Source of the DNA: Symbiodinium natans
Taxonomy: Eukaryota; Sar; Dinophyceae; Suessiales; Symbiodiniaceae
DNA length: 64,000 nt
Direction: 5' to 3'
NCBI GenBank assembly: GCA_905221605.1
Contig: CAJNDS010000924.1
Coordinates: 393,501-457,500, forward strand
Below, piece after piece: positions 45,138 through 55,535 of the stretch. The notes beneath the pieces are model-generated. The model ran no database searches, had not been told where the DNA came from, and was given only the letters and a program-made list of their open reading frames with translations. Within the stretch, counting starts at the first letter, position 1. Each line of letters opens with the position of its first letter. Both the position numbers and the translations under genes were made by a program.

Positions 45138-45551
45138 CCCAAAAGAGCCCAATTCCCTGATTGAGGAATAGGCCTTAATTTACAAAAGGATCCTTAATAT
45201 GATTTAAAGTATCTTCCCTATTCCTAGCCCTAATTCAGATCCTAACAGGAGTCCTTAATCTGATTTAAAGTATGTCTTCCTTACTTATTTCAGGGGCATT
45301 GGGCTCTTGGTCTTTACAGGCCTTGCCTGTCCTTGGAGGTTCCTGCATGCCGACGGACACGTCAGACTAGATCCCAAATCCCCTTCAACCACTTACAGCT
45401 CTCATGCATTTCCCTGATCTCGAAATGGTCTCCCCCTCTCCCCCCCCCCCCCCCCCAAAAAAAATGTAAAAAAGGATCTTGTGAAACTCTTGTGGGGCTG
45501 GGAGGGGGGGGGGAGGGGAAACCCAAACCCAAAAACCTAAACCCGGAACCC

Positions 45552-45693
45552 CAAGCCCTAAACCCTAAACCCTAAACCCTAAACCCTAAACCCTAAACCC
45601 TAAACCCTAAACCCTTAACCCTAAACAACCCTAAACCCTAAACCCTAAACCCTAAACCCTAAACCCTAAACCCTAAACCCTAAACCCTAAACC
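45552..45693. repeat. Long CCCTAAA tract
   Basis: Two runs separated by a short AACCCTTAACCC irregularity. Many shorter tracts of both orientations occur throughout the window. Confidence 0.95.
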
Positions 45694-45884
45694 CAAATTA
45701 AACCAACCTAAACGCTAAACCCTGAACAGACCAGCACCCGCAGGAGTGCCACAGCAATCTCCGTACATGGTCATGGGCCCTGAGGCGATGCCACAAGGCG
45801 CGCGAAGCTTGGGGATTTAGGGGCTCAGGGGCTAGGGTTTAGGGCTTAGGGTTTAGGGATACTTGGGATACTTGGGACCCCAAG

Positions 45885-46016
45885 TAAACTCCAAAAAGTT
45901 GGAACATCCTCATCCCCATACCCCAACAGAGTAAACTAAAGGAATCCCAGCTCTACTCTCTCTCATCCTTAAATTAAGGATGAGTAGAGAGTAGTTCCAA
46001 CTTTTTGGAGCTTACT
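45885..46016. mobile_element. Inverted-repeat element with 20-bp arms
   Basis: TAAACTCCAAAAAGTTGGAAC...GTTCCAACTTTTTGGAGCTTA, with an inner CTACTCTCT...AGAGAGTAG pair. Confidence 0.7.
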
Positions 46017-46040
46017 GCAGGGCTTAGGGGTTCAGTTAGG

Positions 46041-46182
46041 GTAGTTCCATGGGCCCTTGATTTGGCCCTTACCCTCCTCTGAAGGGTTTTGATGTATGGG
46101 CCCTTGGGTTGTATGGGGTAAATGAGGGGTACCCTTCTCAGAGCCCAGACTGAGGGAACATGCGACTACCCTTAGAGTTTAC
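46041..46182. mobile_element. Family M element
   Basis: GGGTAGTTCCATGGGCCCTT...GAGGGAACATGCGACTACCC. Other copies: 303-414, 37997-38116, 40127-40225, 47284-47424. Confidence 0.65.
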
Positions 46183-46823
46183 GGCTTACGGGTTACTTGG
46201 AGGTTCGTGGTACTTGTGAACCCAATTGCAGCAGCACATGTTGCCCAATTCATCGCCATGTTCGGGCACGTAAGGGGCTTGTGAGGTTACAAGTACAGTC
46301 ATCACTGGGTTAGAAGTACCATGAGCCTCCAGGATTCCGGAGTTGAGTCTTTTCATTCGAACTGCGCCCGGGATGCTGTTGGGGGGTAGGGTTTAGGGTT
46401 TAGGGTTTAGGGTTTGGGGTTTGGGGTTTCGGGTTTCGGGTTTAAGGTTTAAAGTTTAGGGGAGAACTTCCCCTAGATGAATGAAACCCGAGCTCTATTG
46501 CTGTCTGCACGCTTGGTCCCAAAAGTGCCCCAACACCCCTTCAAATTAGGAAGAGATCTTAAATCATATTAAGGACCCCTAGATGTCATTGAAGGTGCAT
46601 TCCTGAATTAATGGGTCTTGGGATCTCTGGGTCCGCTGCAACTCCCACGCCCCAAACCCCCTTCGCCCTCATGCGCAGGGCAAATACAGATGCATGAACA
46701 GCATGCAGACAATACAGACATACTTACCCCTTCACATAAGTAAGAGAGAGAGAGAGAAATGCGCTGAAGGAAGGAAGGAAGCAAGGAAGGAAGGAATGAA
46801 GAGTGAGAGAATGAGTGTGGGCA

Positions 46824-47063
46824 GCTGCACAAAGGCCTAAACCAAGCTCCTGCCTCTATTTTGTCTGCGATGCCCCAGAAGATGTAGCCAGGGTAAAGGA
46901 AGGAATCCACCTGAGCCCAGCTGCCTTTCTTGGGATTTCGTGTGCTGGGTTTAGGGGTTTGGGGTTTAGGGTTTCGGGTATTGCCCAGGCATGTATGCTG
47001 CAGGCATGGCAGCAACTGAGCCCAAAGAAGTACGGCGGCAGGGTTCAGGTTGAGCCGGAGTAA
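46824..47063 (+). CDS. Putative terminal exon(s) containing a translated or spliced telomere-like stretch
   Basis: Follows acceptor GTGTGGGCAG. Reads SSCLYFVCDAPEDVARVKEG, then a TTTAGGG-like stretch (46949-46978, in frame as GFRGLGFRV), then ACMLQAWQQLSPKKYGGRV and TAA. The repeat can be read through without a stop or removed as GTTTAGGGG...TTGCCCAG. A long minus-strand frame overlaps and is less protein-like. No family recognised. Confidence 0.4.
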   Translation, partial: AAQRPKPSSCLYFVCDAPEDVARVKEGIHLSPAAFLGISCAGFRGLGFRVSGIAQACMLQAWQQLSPKKYGGRVQVEPE

Positions 47064-47487
47064 CCCCACGGTCACCCGAAGCTTCCAGGGACTTGCTATA
47101 TACCAGGCCTCCCTAATATGTAACCTCAGCATAGGGTAAAAATCTGAACCCTAAACCCTACACCCTGCGTCACAAGTGCTCGCTAGAACGGGTCTGGGCC
47201 TCCATCCAGGCAGCAGCAGCACGATTTTCCATAGTAGAGAGGAAATGTATGTAAGGGGGGTTTAGGGTTTAGGGTTTAGGGTTTAGGGTGATCCCTGAAT
47301 AATATGGTCCCCAACCTTCCTTGAAAAGGTTCTGAAGTACGGGCCCTTGGTTTCACAGGGTATGTAAGGGGTATATGAGGGTTCCTACCCAAGGGCCCAT
47401 ACCATGTAACTGAGAGAACCTACATAAGGGAATGCATGGATCCCTCGTATCCGCAGTCTAAGGAGAACCCTGACCATGAGAATGTTT

Positions 47488-47662
47488 GTACCTATATAGT
47501 CTATTCTTGGGCCTGAAAAAGGGGTTCCATATAGTAGCTTAAGGGCCCAAGCATATACTATATACTATATACTATATACTATATACTATATACTATTTTC
47601 TCTCTCTCTCTCTCTCTCTGTCTCTATATATATGTATATATATATATACATGGATCCTTCGG
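47488..47662. mobile_element. Family D element with microsatellite-expanded right arm
   Basis: GTTTGTACCTATATAG...TACATGGATCCTTCGGG; a TATACTA run, a (TC)n run and a (TA)n run sit between the arms. Related copy with a (TA)n tail: 54323-54535. Confidence 0.75.
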
Positions 47663-47857
47663 GTCACAACCCCTAAATTCAGGACAGTTGGAGTCTCCGG
47701 CTTGTGCTGCAGTAGGTCCCTACTGAGAACCCGAAGCCCTCAGCCAAAGTCAGATCAGGGACTTGGGTCCGGCAGCCACATGTCGAGCGGAATGGCGTGA
47801 ACTCACGTTTTTAAAAAATGTATATATATATATATATATAAATATATACACACGTAT

Positions 47858-48200
47858 GCGCATGTCTGTGTGTGTGTGTGTGTGTGGGTGTGCGTGTGCG
47901 TGTGCGTGTGCGTGTGCGTGTGCGTGTGCGTGTGCGTGCGCGTGCGCGTGCGCGTGCGCGTGCGCGTGCGCGTGCGCGTGCGCGTGCGTGGTGCGTGCCG
48001 TGCCTGCGTGCCTGCCGTGCCTGCATGCGTGCCTGCGTGCCTGCGTGCCCCTGCGTGCGCGGCGCGTGCGCGCGTGCGTGCGCGTGCGCGTCGTGCGTGA
48101 GTGGGCGTGCGTCGTGCGTGCGTGCGTGCGTGCGTGGTGTGCGTGGGTGGTGGTGTGGGTGGGTGGGTGGGTGGTGGTGTGTGTGTGGGTGTGTGGTGTG

Positions 48201-48231
<31 letters not shown>

Positions 48232-48233
48232 TG

Positions 48234-48282
<49 letters not shown>

Positions 48283-48290
48283 TTTTGTGT
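47858..48290. repeat. Alternating purine-pyrimidine tract, (TG/CG)n
   Basis: More than 400 bp of GTGTGT, GTGCGT and GCGCGT units; frames across it are artefacts. It follows (TA)n at 47820-47848. Confidence 0.95.
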
Positions 48291-48720
48291 GCGCGTCTCT
48301 CCGCGTCCGCGTCCGCGTCCGCGTCGGACTTGTGGCTGTGTCTGTGTGGTTGCAGATATGTAGTCGTCCTTAGTCCTGAAAACCATTCCATATAACTGGC
48401 ATGTACATACCCCATTGACACCCCCCTCCCTTAAAACCCCAAAATACAAGCTGCGCAGCCAAGGGGCATATGCCGATGGGGCCAGAGAGGTACGAGTGAA
48501 AGGACCCACGCAGACATTGGTGCTTAGGTGCTTCCGGATTTCAAAAACCGGGGACCAGAATAGGCCCTTTTTCCTTTTTTTGGGGGGGGGGGGGGTGTTT
48601 AGGTTCCCTCATAGGCCCTTTAAACCCGTTTTGGGGGGGTTGAAGCCCCTTTAAACCAAAACGAGCACCCTTTCCATCTCTAGGTGACTTGGGCAACCTA
48701 GAAACTGTCCCTGAGTTTTT

Positions 48721-48837
48721 CTTGGTAGCCCTGTGGTACCCTTTACTCTTGTTTTTGGTTCTTGGTTCCCTCATAAAGCAACCACCCCCCCCCCCTGAAA
48801 AAGGTGCCCCTCATTATATGGTTTTTGGGCTACCAAG
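48721..48837. mobile_element. Family C element with TTC duplication
   Basis: TTC-TTGGTAGCCCTGTGG...GGGCTACCAAG-TTC. The flanks read as protein on both sides (NLETVPEFF; RHVPCVERLTENALRVLGF), but in frames that do not join cleanly. Confidence 0.8.
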
Positions 48838-49760
48838 TTCTGGCAGACATGTGCCATGTGTTGAAAGGTTGACGGAGAACGCGCTTCGGGTTCTTGGCTT
48901 TACCGTGAACCTTGCGGAGTGCGCTTGGAGTACCAGGGTAAGGGCTGCTGATCCCACATCTTGTTAGGGCCATGAAGGTTTAGGGTTGTTTGGTCGAGGA
49001 AGCTTCCCGATCTGAAGCCGCGCCGAATTTTCCAAAGCCGATGACTTGCCCTAAACCCTAAACCCTAAGCCCTAAGCCCTAAGCCCTAAACCCGACTGGC
49101 AGGTCACAGGTCCAAACCCCTGCAGCCACCGTGGGGATGAGATCGGCTTGTAGCCCACCCTTCCCTAAACCCTAACCCTTAGGCTCAACATAGCCCAACA
49201 AATCTATATTGTTAAGGCCTTTGTGGGCCCAAGAACCATTAAATAAGAGTCCTTGGAGCCTTTGGGAAACAAAATCCAACATCATCCTGTGACCCTAAAC
49301 CCTAAACCCTAAACCCTAAACCCTAAACCCTAAACCCTAAACCCTAAACCCTAACAGAGGAGACTTGCGAATTGGCCCAATTTGAGGCCGACCTCCGCTC
49401 GGGGCTCAGAACTCCAGGACTTCTGCTCCTAAGCCTTGAGGCTTTGGGTTGCACCATGAACCTCCAAGTACAGCCCTGGACCTAGTCAGACAAATCCCTC
49501 GGAAAGGGAGGGGAGGGGGGGGGGGGGTTCAGTTTAGGGTCCGGGCTTATAACGCAGTGATAACTGCACTTGTATATAAGCAACTTAAGTGCCCTAACAT
49601 GGTTCTAATCGGGTTAGACGTAGAGTTATAATTGGGTAAATAAACTCAGGGCTATTTCCGTTTGGGCTAGGAGGTCCGGGGTGGTGGATGCCCGATGCCT
49701 GTCCCGCAGTAGGGCATGTGCAGCCAGGCACAGATCTCAGGACTTGCCCCAAGCCGGAAG

Positions 49761-49886
49761 CCCCAAAGAGTCCATCTACCTGTATAGTACATGGGTTTAG
49801 GGTTTAGGGTTTAGGGTTTAGGGTTTATTTAGGTTTAGGGTAGTTTTTGGGCCCAAGTTTCTACCAGAAGAGTGCATGCTTCAGGG
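49761..49886. mobile_element. Family D element with TTTAGGG tract
   Basis: CCCCAAAGAGTCCATCTACC, TTTAGGG repeat at 49795-49845, then TTTTTGGGCCCAAGTTTCTACC. Confidence 0.65.
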
Positions 49887-49900
49887 AGCCCTTAGCCCAG

Positions 49901-50292
49901 GCATTGCGAGGCTCGGTTCCAACCTCCTTGCTCCCCTCAACCGTCGCAGAAGCCTCACAGCCCTCGATGTGCGTTGCGCTTTCACCGCAAGGCAGGGTTT
50001 AGGGTTTAGGGTTTAGGGTTTAGGGTTTAGGGTTTAGGGTTTAGGGTTTAGGGTTTAGGGTTTACTGCCAAGGATTCAAGCCGGAGAAGTGCAAGTGCAG
50101 CTGTGCGATCATTGCGCCAGATCTTGAGGCCAACGTATTCATGTCCACAGGTTTAGGGTTTAGGGTTTAGGGTTTAGGGTTTAGGGTTTAGGGTTTAGGG
50201 TTTACGGTTTAGTTCAGATCCTGGTACTCACCCCATGCCCCAGGCAAGGCTGTGTGATTCGGGTCGTTGTGGGGGCTGAATGTGGCTCGTAG
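49901..50292 (+). CDS. Putative 3' end of a gene with two telomere-repeat introns
   Basis: Exons 49901-49996, 50073-50150 and 50218-50292 (stop TAG) stay in frame: 32, 26 and 25 codons. Both introns are TTTAGGG tracts that begin exactly at GTTTAGGG and end at CTGCCAAG and TTTAGTTCAG. Peptides start ALRGSVPTSLL, DSSRRSASAAV and ILVLTPCPRQG. No family recognised. Confidence 0.45.
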
Positions 50293-50567
50293 CTGAGGTC
50301 CATGCACATTTTCAGCTCGAGCTCTAAAACTTCGGGAAGACTTGATACCAAATTAACTACCCGTTTATGGCTTTGTAAACGCCGCCAGCTCACACCAACC
50401 TACAGTAGGCCTATCCACACCCTAAATCCTAAACCCTAAACCCTAAACCCCCAACCCCAACCCTAAACCATAAACCCTAAACCCTAAACCCTGCAGGCCT
50501 GTAGGTAGCCTGTAGGCCGGCCCATCCGTGGGCCTAGGGTGGTAGGCCACCATAGGGCTGAGCAGCC

Positions 50568-50712
50568 TACTTGGAGGTGCATGGTACCTGTTAACCCAAT
50601 TATAGCCGTACTTATTCCCCAAATTAAAACCACGCTAGGCAACTTAAGGGGCTTATAAGTGGGTTATAAGTACCGTCATATTTGGGTTATAAGTACCCTG
50701 AACCTCCAAGTA
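50568..50712. mobile_element. Family A element in a TAGGCC-rich block
   Basis: Complete ends, TA duplicated. Both flanks (50495-50567, 50713-50790) are dense in TAGGCCTA words and are found only here. Confidence 0.8.
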
Positions 50713-50792
50713 CCCATAGGCCTACGGAAGGCCTACTATCCCATAGGTTAGGCATAGGCCCATAAGGCTACAAGCCGGCCTTCTACACGAAA

Positions 50793-51426
50793 CTCCGCTG
50801 TAAGATGTTGATGCAGCGTGTCCCAGCAAAAAAACCATGTTGGGCAGCAATAGTCGAACATGTTTTGCCGTGTAGGTAGGCCTGTGGGTGGCCAGTAGCG
50901 CAGGGCCTACGCGTAGGCCTGCAGCTAGGCGTCTTGCCCGGAGCTTCTTTACCCGTAGTTTTGGTTATCGTAGTTTTGTGTGAGTGATCACTACGCGAAT
51001 CTAGGCTTCTCTTCCACCTGCGGAACCTTCTCACATGTGTGGGCTTTGTGACGATGGTGTGTTTGCCGATGGCCAGGACTGCGCTTTGCTCGGGAAGTCA
51101 TGTGCCGATTTTTCCCCGTCGCTCGGCTGCACCTGACAGGTGTTTGTCGCTGGTTGTTTGGTTCTTAGTAAAGCCAGTGGATTGCTGTTTTGTACTTGTT
51201 GTGTTGATGGCTGCCTTCTCGCTACTTGTTAGTTGCTCTGTGGGGACGGTGGCCTTTGGCTGGATGTTCTCCTTGTTTTCAGTCTACAGCAGACAGCATG
51301 TGCATGCCAGCATCAGGTTTCGGTGAGGTTCGGCTGAACAGCTAGAAATGCTCACAGAGAGCACAAGTTGAAAGGGCTGCTCGGAAGACGTGAACCTGCA
51401 CAATCTGCGTGAGATTATGTGGAGTT
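50793..51426. other. Repeat-free segment, function unclear
   Basis: No telomere-type tract. A + frame (51039-51326) encodes hydrophobic CCFVLVVLMAAFSLLVSC-type sequence and a minus frame is open at 50783-51034. No known motif. Confidence 0.25.
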
Positions 51427-51510
51427 ACCAGGATGGGCAATTATACCCTATAAAGGCCCTTTATAGGGTTCACTATGAGGACTTTAAGGCCTAAAACCCC
51501 CTCCTGGTAG
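51427..51510. mobile_element. Small inverted-repeat element (family R)
   Basis: TACCAGGATGGGCAATTATACC...CCCCCTCCTGGTA with a central CTATAAAGGCCCTTTATAG palindrome. Confidence 0.6.
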
Positions 51511-52037
51511 GTCGTTGCTTAGAGTCTCTGCACGTGCTGTGCGCTCAGGTTTAGGCGAGGCGAGAGCAGCATATGGCAGGTCTCCACAGACGGCGAAAAC
51601 AATCCGTTGAGTGCGCGACCCCTACAAATTACTTGGCGCGTAAAACTATTATAAGCACAAGTACCACACGTGCTGTTTCTTGAACACTACGTAGCATTAC
51701 AGTAGATGCTGGGTCGCGCACATGCACGCAGCTGTGAACGCCACGGGGCGTTGCTCCACATGATGTGGGGTTGTGAATCTTCGCTGCAGTTCGGAGACAG
51801 GGGAAGCGGAAAGACTGGAACAGGGACTCCCAGAAAGGTTTGGGGTTTAGCCCTAATCCCTAAACCCTAAACCCTAAAGAGGGCTTAGGGTTGCACAATG
51901 GCAAGCGGCTGTGTTCCTTCGAGGATTCCCAGCATTGCCCTTATCCCCTGTTTTGGGGGGTTTAGGTTCCCTCACACCTTCAGGGTTTAGGGTTTAGGGT
52001 GACCAGCACCCTTTCTTTCCCGACATGCTAGAGCCTC

Positions 52038-52178
52038 ACTTGGAGGTTCATGGTGCTTTTTAACCCAATAATACCTGCACTTCTAACCCATGCTACCCAT
52101 ACTGGGGCAGTTAAGGGGCTCAGAAGTGGCTATAAGTGCAGTCAGAACTGGGTTATAAGTACCACGAACCTCCAAGTA
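52038..52178. mobile_element. Family A element
   Basis: ACTTGGAGGTTCATGG...CACGAACCTCCAAGTA. Another complete copy lies at 58256-58387 and a degenerate one at 49451-49650. Confidence 0.8.
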
Positions 52179-52398
52179 CAACTTTGAGCATCCCGAATCC
52201 GGAGCACTGAACCCGTCAAAGCCCCGCCTGCAAAAACAAAAACCTCACCTAGCATCTCGTAGGTTGGCCTTTGGGACATTTTTATATGTTCCCTTATTGG
52301 GTTTAAGTTTATGAGGACCATGTTGAGCAATGTTTCAGTTTGAGGATGTGGCAATATGTTTCAGAGATTTTCATTTTGGGCCATCCTAGGACAAGGTG

Positions 52399-52509
52399 CC
52401 CAGCGCGCCCAATACCCCTTAGTTAAGGAATATTCCTTCAATCATACTAAGGATCCCTTTATGATTTAAGGGGTATTCCTTCATTAAGGGGTATTGGGCT
52501 CTCTGGGTG
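52399..52509. mobile_element. Family B element, well preserved
   Basis: CCAGCGCGCCCAATACCCC...GGGGTATTGGGCTCTCTGG, flanked by GTGC on both sides. Confidence 0.85.
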
Positions 52510-52799
52510 CATGGCCTAAACGGTAGGTTTTGGGGTCGTTAGGGCCCCAGACACGGGTCAGAACTCCTGATTTCGCACTCTCTCTGGTCCACTCCAGCGC
52601 TTACCCTGGCTGCACCGCATAAGCGCCTCTGTGCAGAGCCCTGTGCATTGAGAAGCTATACTCGTTGAACTTGCTAGGATTTAGGGCATATGGTTTCGGA
52701 TGTAAACGTTTCGTCAGATCAGCATCTGGTCCCAGTGAAGAGTAGACAGAGAAGGAACTGCGCGCTAAAGCTGATGCAGGGCTAAATCGGCCAGCCTCA

Positions 52800-53231
52800 A
52801 CATTTGCGCAGACGCAGACCAGCAGTAGACTTTTACACGCCGGCAACAAGCTTGCAGCAATTTTTTCACGGTTCCGCAGCTGTCGAGCTGTCGAAGCTGA
52901 TATCCCTGTCAACAGGGAGTTGCGGGGACCTACTCGGACGCAGAAGGGCGATAGGGCAAGGAAATGGCTTAACAATTGGTCCTGGTTGCGTCTTGTGCCC
53001 TGCAAGACATGTCATGGGAGCTCCACCAACGGATGCCTTTGCCACTCGAAGATATGGAAGACCCCGGCAACATGGCACCCGTCTGGTGTACACTCGTGTA
53101 TCTTGATAAGAGAGGCATGTCATGGAGGACTCATGTCAGCACCGATAAGCGACTGACTGGCGCCAGCACATCTACCAGAGAGGGTTGGGGGGGGGGCTTG
53201 CTGCACTCCGTTGGAAGGGCCCCGAGACAGT
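52800..53231 (+). other. Repeat-free block, possible coding
   Basis: Three overlapping + frames and one minus frame are open. The + frame with DMEDPGNMAPVWCTLVYLDK is the most protein-like. A family B element interrupts at 53232, and 53342-53435 reads LLAGEKLPTETAVPHVDGVM. Confidence 0.2.
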
Positions 53232-53341
53232 CCCAAAGAGCCCAATACCCCTTAACTAAGGAATATTCCTTACATCATACTATGGATCCCTTGATGATTC
53301 AAGGTACGTTCCTTGATAAGGGGGTATTGGGCTCTTTGGAC
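53232..53341. mobile_element. Family B element, well preserved
   Basis: CCCAAAGAGCCCAATACCCC...GGGGTATTGGGCTCTTTGG with ACAGT on both sides. Confidence 0.85.
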
Positions 53342-53659
53342 AGTGCTGTTGGCTGGAGAGAAGCTGCCCACTGAGACAGCGGTGCCACATGTCGACGGCG
53401 TGATGCCCCGCTTAAGACTTATCAACTGGGTTTTGGAACCCTAAACCCTAAATCCTAAACCCTAAATCCTAAACCCAACACCCCTAAACCCTAAACCTAC
53501 TATACTTTAATGCTTTTTTGCGTTCTGGGTTCCCCGTTCTAGCTACTTATACCTAAAAAGTATGTACTTGTTGTCCAGGGTTCTACTCCACAGTAGGGTC
53601 AAGGCCACCAGCCAAAGCCATGCCTTGTAGTTTGAGGAAATTTATGAGGGGTCCCTGAA

Positions 53660-53803
53660 CCCAAAGAGCCCAATACCCCTTGGTCGAGGGATGTTCCTGA
53701 AATCACAGAAAGGGTTTCTTTCATAGTTTAGGGTTTAGGGTTTAGGGTTTAGGGTTTAGGGTTTAGGGTATGTTCCTTAATTAACGGGTATTGGGCTCTC
53801 TGG
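53660..53803. mobile_element. Family B element with TTTAGGG tract at its inner arm
   Basis: The usual inner TTTAAGGTATGTTCC reads TTTAGGG...TTTAGGGTATGTTCC, with the tract (53727-53769) at that word. Both outer ends are intact. Confidence 0.8.
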
Positions 53804-53820
53804 GAAGGGGACTCATGGTA

Positions 53821-53923
53821 TAATACAGGGGTCGGAATAATTACTCATAGTATTCCCTTGTGGTTCCTTTATAATTATACTAGTACAACACCCCAAAACC
53901 CTATTCGAATGATTAAGGCCCCT
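53821..53923. mobile_element. Family P element, copy 2
   Basis: TAATACAGGGGTCGGAATAA...GATTAAGGCCCCT. Confidence 0.6.
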
Positions 53924-53965
53924 ATGGCCGGTAGCGATTTTGGTTCAACAAGAGTTAGCAAGGTA

Positions 53966-54129
53966 CCCAGAGAGCCCAATACCTGTCAATTAAGGAATAC
54001 TCCTTAAATCCTACTAAGGATCCCTTTATCATTTTAGGTACAACCCTAAACCTAAACCCTAAACCCTAAACCCTAAACCCTAAACCCTAAACCCTAAACC
54101 CTAAACCCTAAACCCTATTGGGCTCTGGT
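53966..54129. mobile_element. Family B element, right arm replaced by CCCTAAA tract
   Basis: Left half complete through ATTTTAGGTACAA, then CCCTAAA repeat to 54116, ending AACCCTATTGGGCTCTGG. Confidence 0.75.
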
Positions 54130-54188
54130 GCGCAATGACCTGGGCCCTCAACCATGCCCGCCTGGATATCTTTCTGCATTACCTGCTA

Positions 54189-54319
54189 CCCAGAGAGCCC
54201 AATACTCCTTAACTAAGGAATATACCTAAAATCATAATAAGGGATCCCTTTATAGCTTAAGCCCTAAACCCTAAACCCTAAGACCTATTCCCTAATTAAG
54301 GGGATTGGGCTTTCTGCGT
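54189..54319. mobile_element. Family B element with short CCCTAAA insert
   Basis: Left half to TTTATAGCTTAAG, then CCCTAAACCCTAAACCCTAAG, then ACCTATTCCCTAATTAAGG and the right end. An intact copy lies at 55902-56010. Confidence 0.75.
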
Positions 54320-54592
54320 AAGCCCTTTGGTCCATGTACCTGTGTGGTGTATGTTTGGGCACTCAGCCTGCTGTAATTCTAGGAAGCCGTAAGGGCCCAA
54401 GTACATACTTTGCAACTCTATATATATATATATATATATAGATCATAGCATATATATATATACATATTATAGCATATATATATATATATATTATAGCATA
54501 TGTATATATATATATAATCTAGCATATATAGCTACATTGACCTCCCCCCCCCCTCCCCCCCTGCTTACCGTCCCACGGCTGTCCTCACAAGA

Positions 54593-55535
54593 TCGTAACA
54601 GCATGGGCCCGCGGGGAGCTGCCAGATGGTTTAGTTTATGTCCATAAAGAATACTTTCCAGGGCCGTGTCTGGGAGCGGAGACTCAAGAACAGTTGCATG
54701 TGCTTACATGTGTTTCTATCTATTTTTATTGATTTATTTATTTAAAAATGTGTATAGAAAGGTATTCCTACACAATTCCCCATATCGTGCCTACGCACAA
54801 CCGTCCGTCGGCATCACCGGAAGGCAGCGTGCGTGTCGTGTGCCGGATGCATCCTGGCGTCCAGCCGCTGGGTCAACGGTTCGGAATGCAGGGAATCCAG
54901 GGTCCAGAATTTTTGGGTTTGGGGCGTAGGATTTAGGGTTTAGGGTTTAGGGCGTAGGATTTAGGTTTGGGGCGCAGGATTTAGGGTTTTAGGGTTTATG
55001 GCTCTTAGCTTAATGCCGAAAGCTTGGGCGAGGGTTTGCGCGGACTCAGACGTCCTACATAGTGTTCCTGGCGGCACAATGTGAAACATCTCTCAACAGG
55101 GTTACCTTAAGAACCCAAGGCCTCCTTTTTTGGAGGGTTCCCAAGAATCCTAAACCTTAAACCCTAAGCCCTAAACCCTACACAGAGGCTCCTATGTAGT
55201 TCCTTTTGGGGTAGTATACTAGAATCCCCCGACAACTAACCCAAAAAGGAATTACATTGGAGCCTTTGGGTAGACCCTAGACCCTAGAACCTACAGAACA
55301 GTGGGTTTTGGGTTGTTAAGGTAGGGTTTAGAGTTTAGGTTCAGGCTCCTACATGGCCGGGACCCGAGCTACAGTTGTTTCTGCGGTTTAGGGATTAGGG
55401 TTTAGGGTTGAGGGCATAAGCTCTCGAGTTTGGCGCTTAGGGTCGCAGATTCAGGGTGCCTCAGGTCACAAAGTTCGGAATTTAGTGACTTCAGTGCTCT
55501 GGCCCGGCGGCCGGGATGGTAGCCTGAAGGCTTGA
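54593..55535 (+). CDS. Putative exon series ending at TGA
   Basis: 54593-54634 (IVTAWARGELPDGL), 54662-54706 (GRVWERRLKNSCM), 54763-54915, 55030-55101 (FARTQTSYIVFLAAQCETSL), 55348-55387 and 55413-55535 (ISSRVWRLGSQIQGASGHKV, stop). Bounded by good acceptors (CCTCACAAG, ACTTTCCAG, GGTTCAG). Phases not all checked. Confidence 0.25.
55190..55275. mobile_element. Family Q element
   Basis: GGCTCCTATGTAGTTCCTTT...AAAGGAATTACATTGGAGCC. A relative lies at 2443-2532 and a lone right end at 32496-32521. Confidence 0.6.

Noticed and set aside
47750-48509. Open frames of 210-232 aa rich in VCVCVC, THTHTH or RARARA
   Set aside because: They are reading frames of the (TG/CG)n tract.
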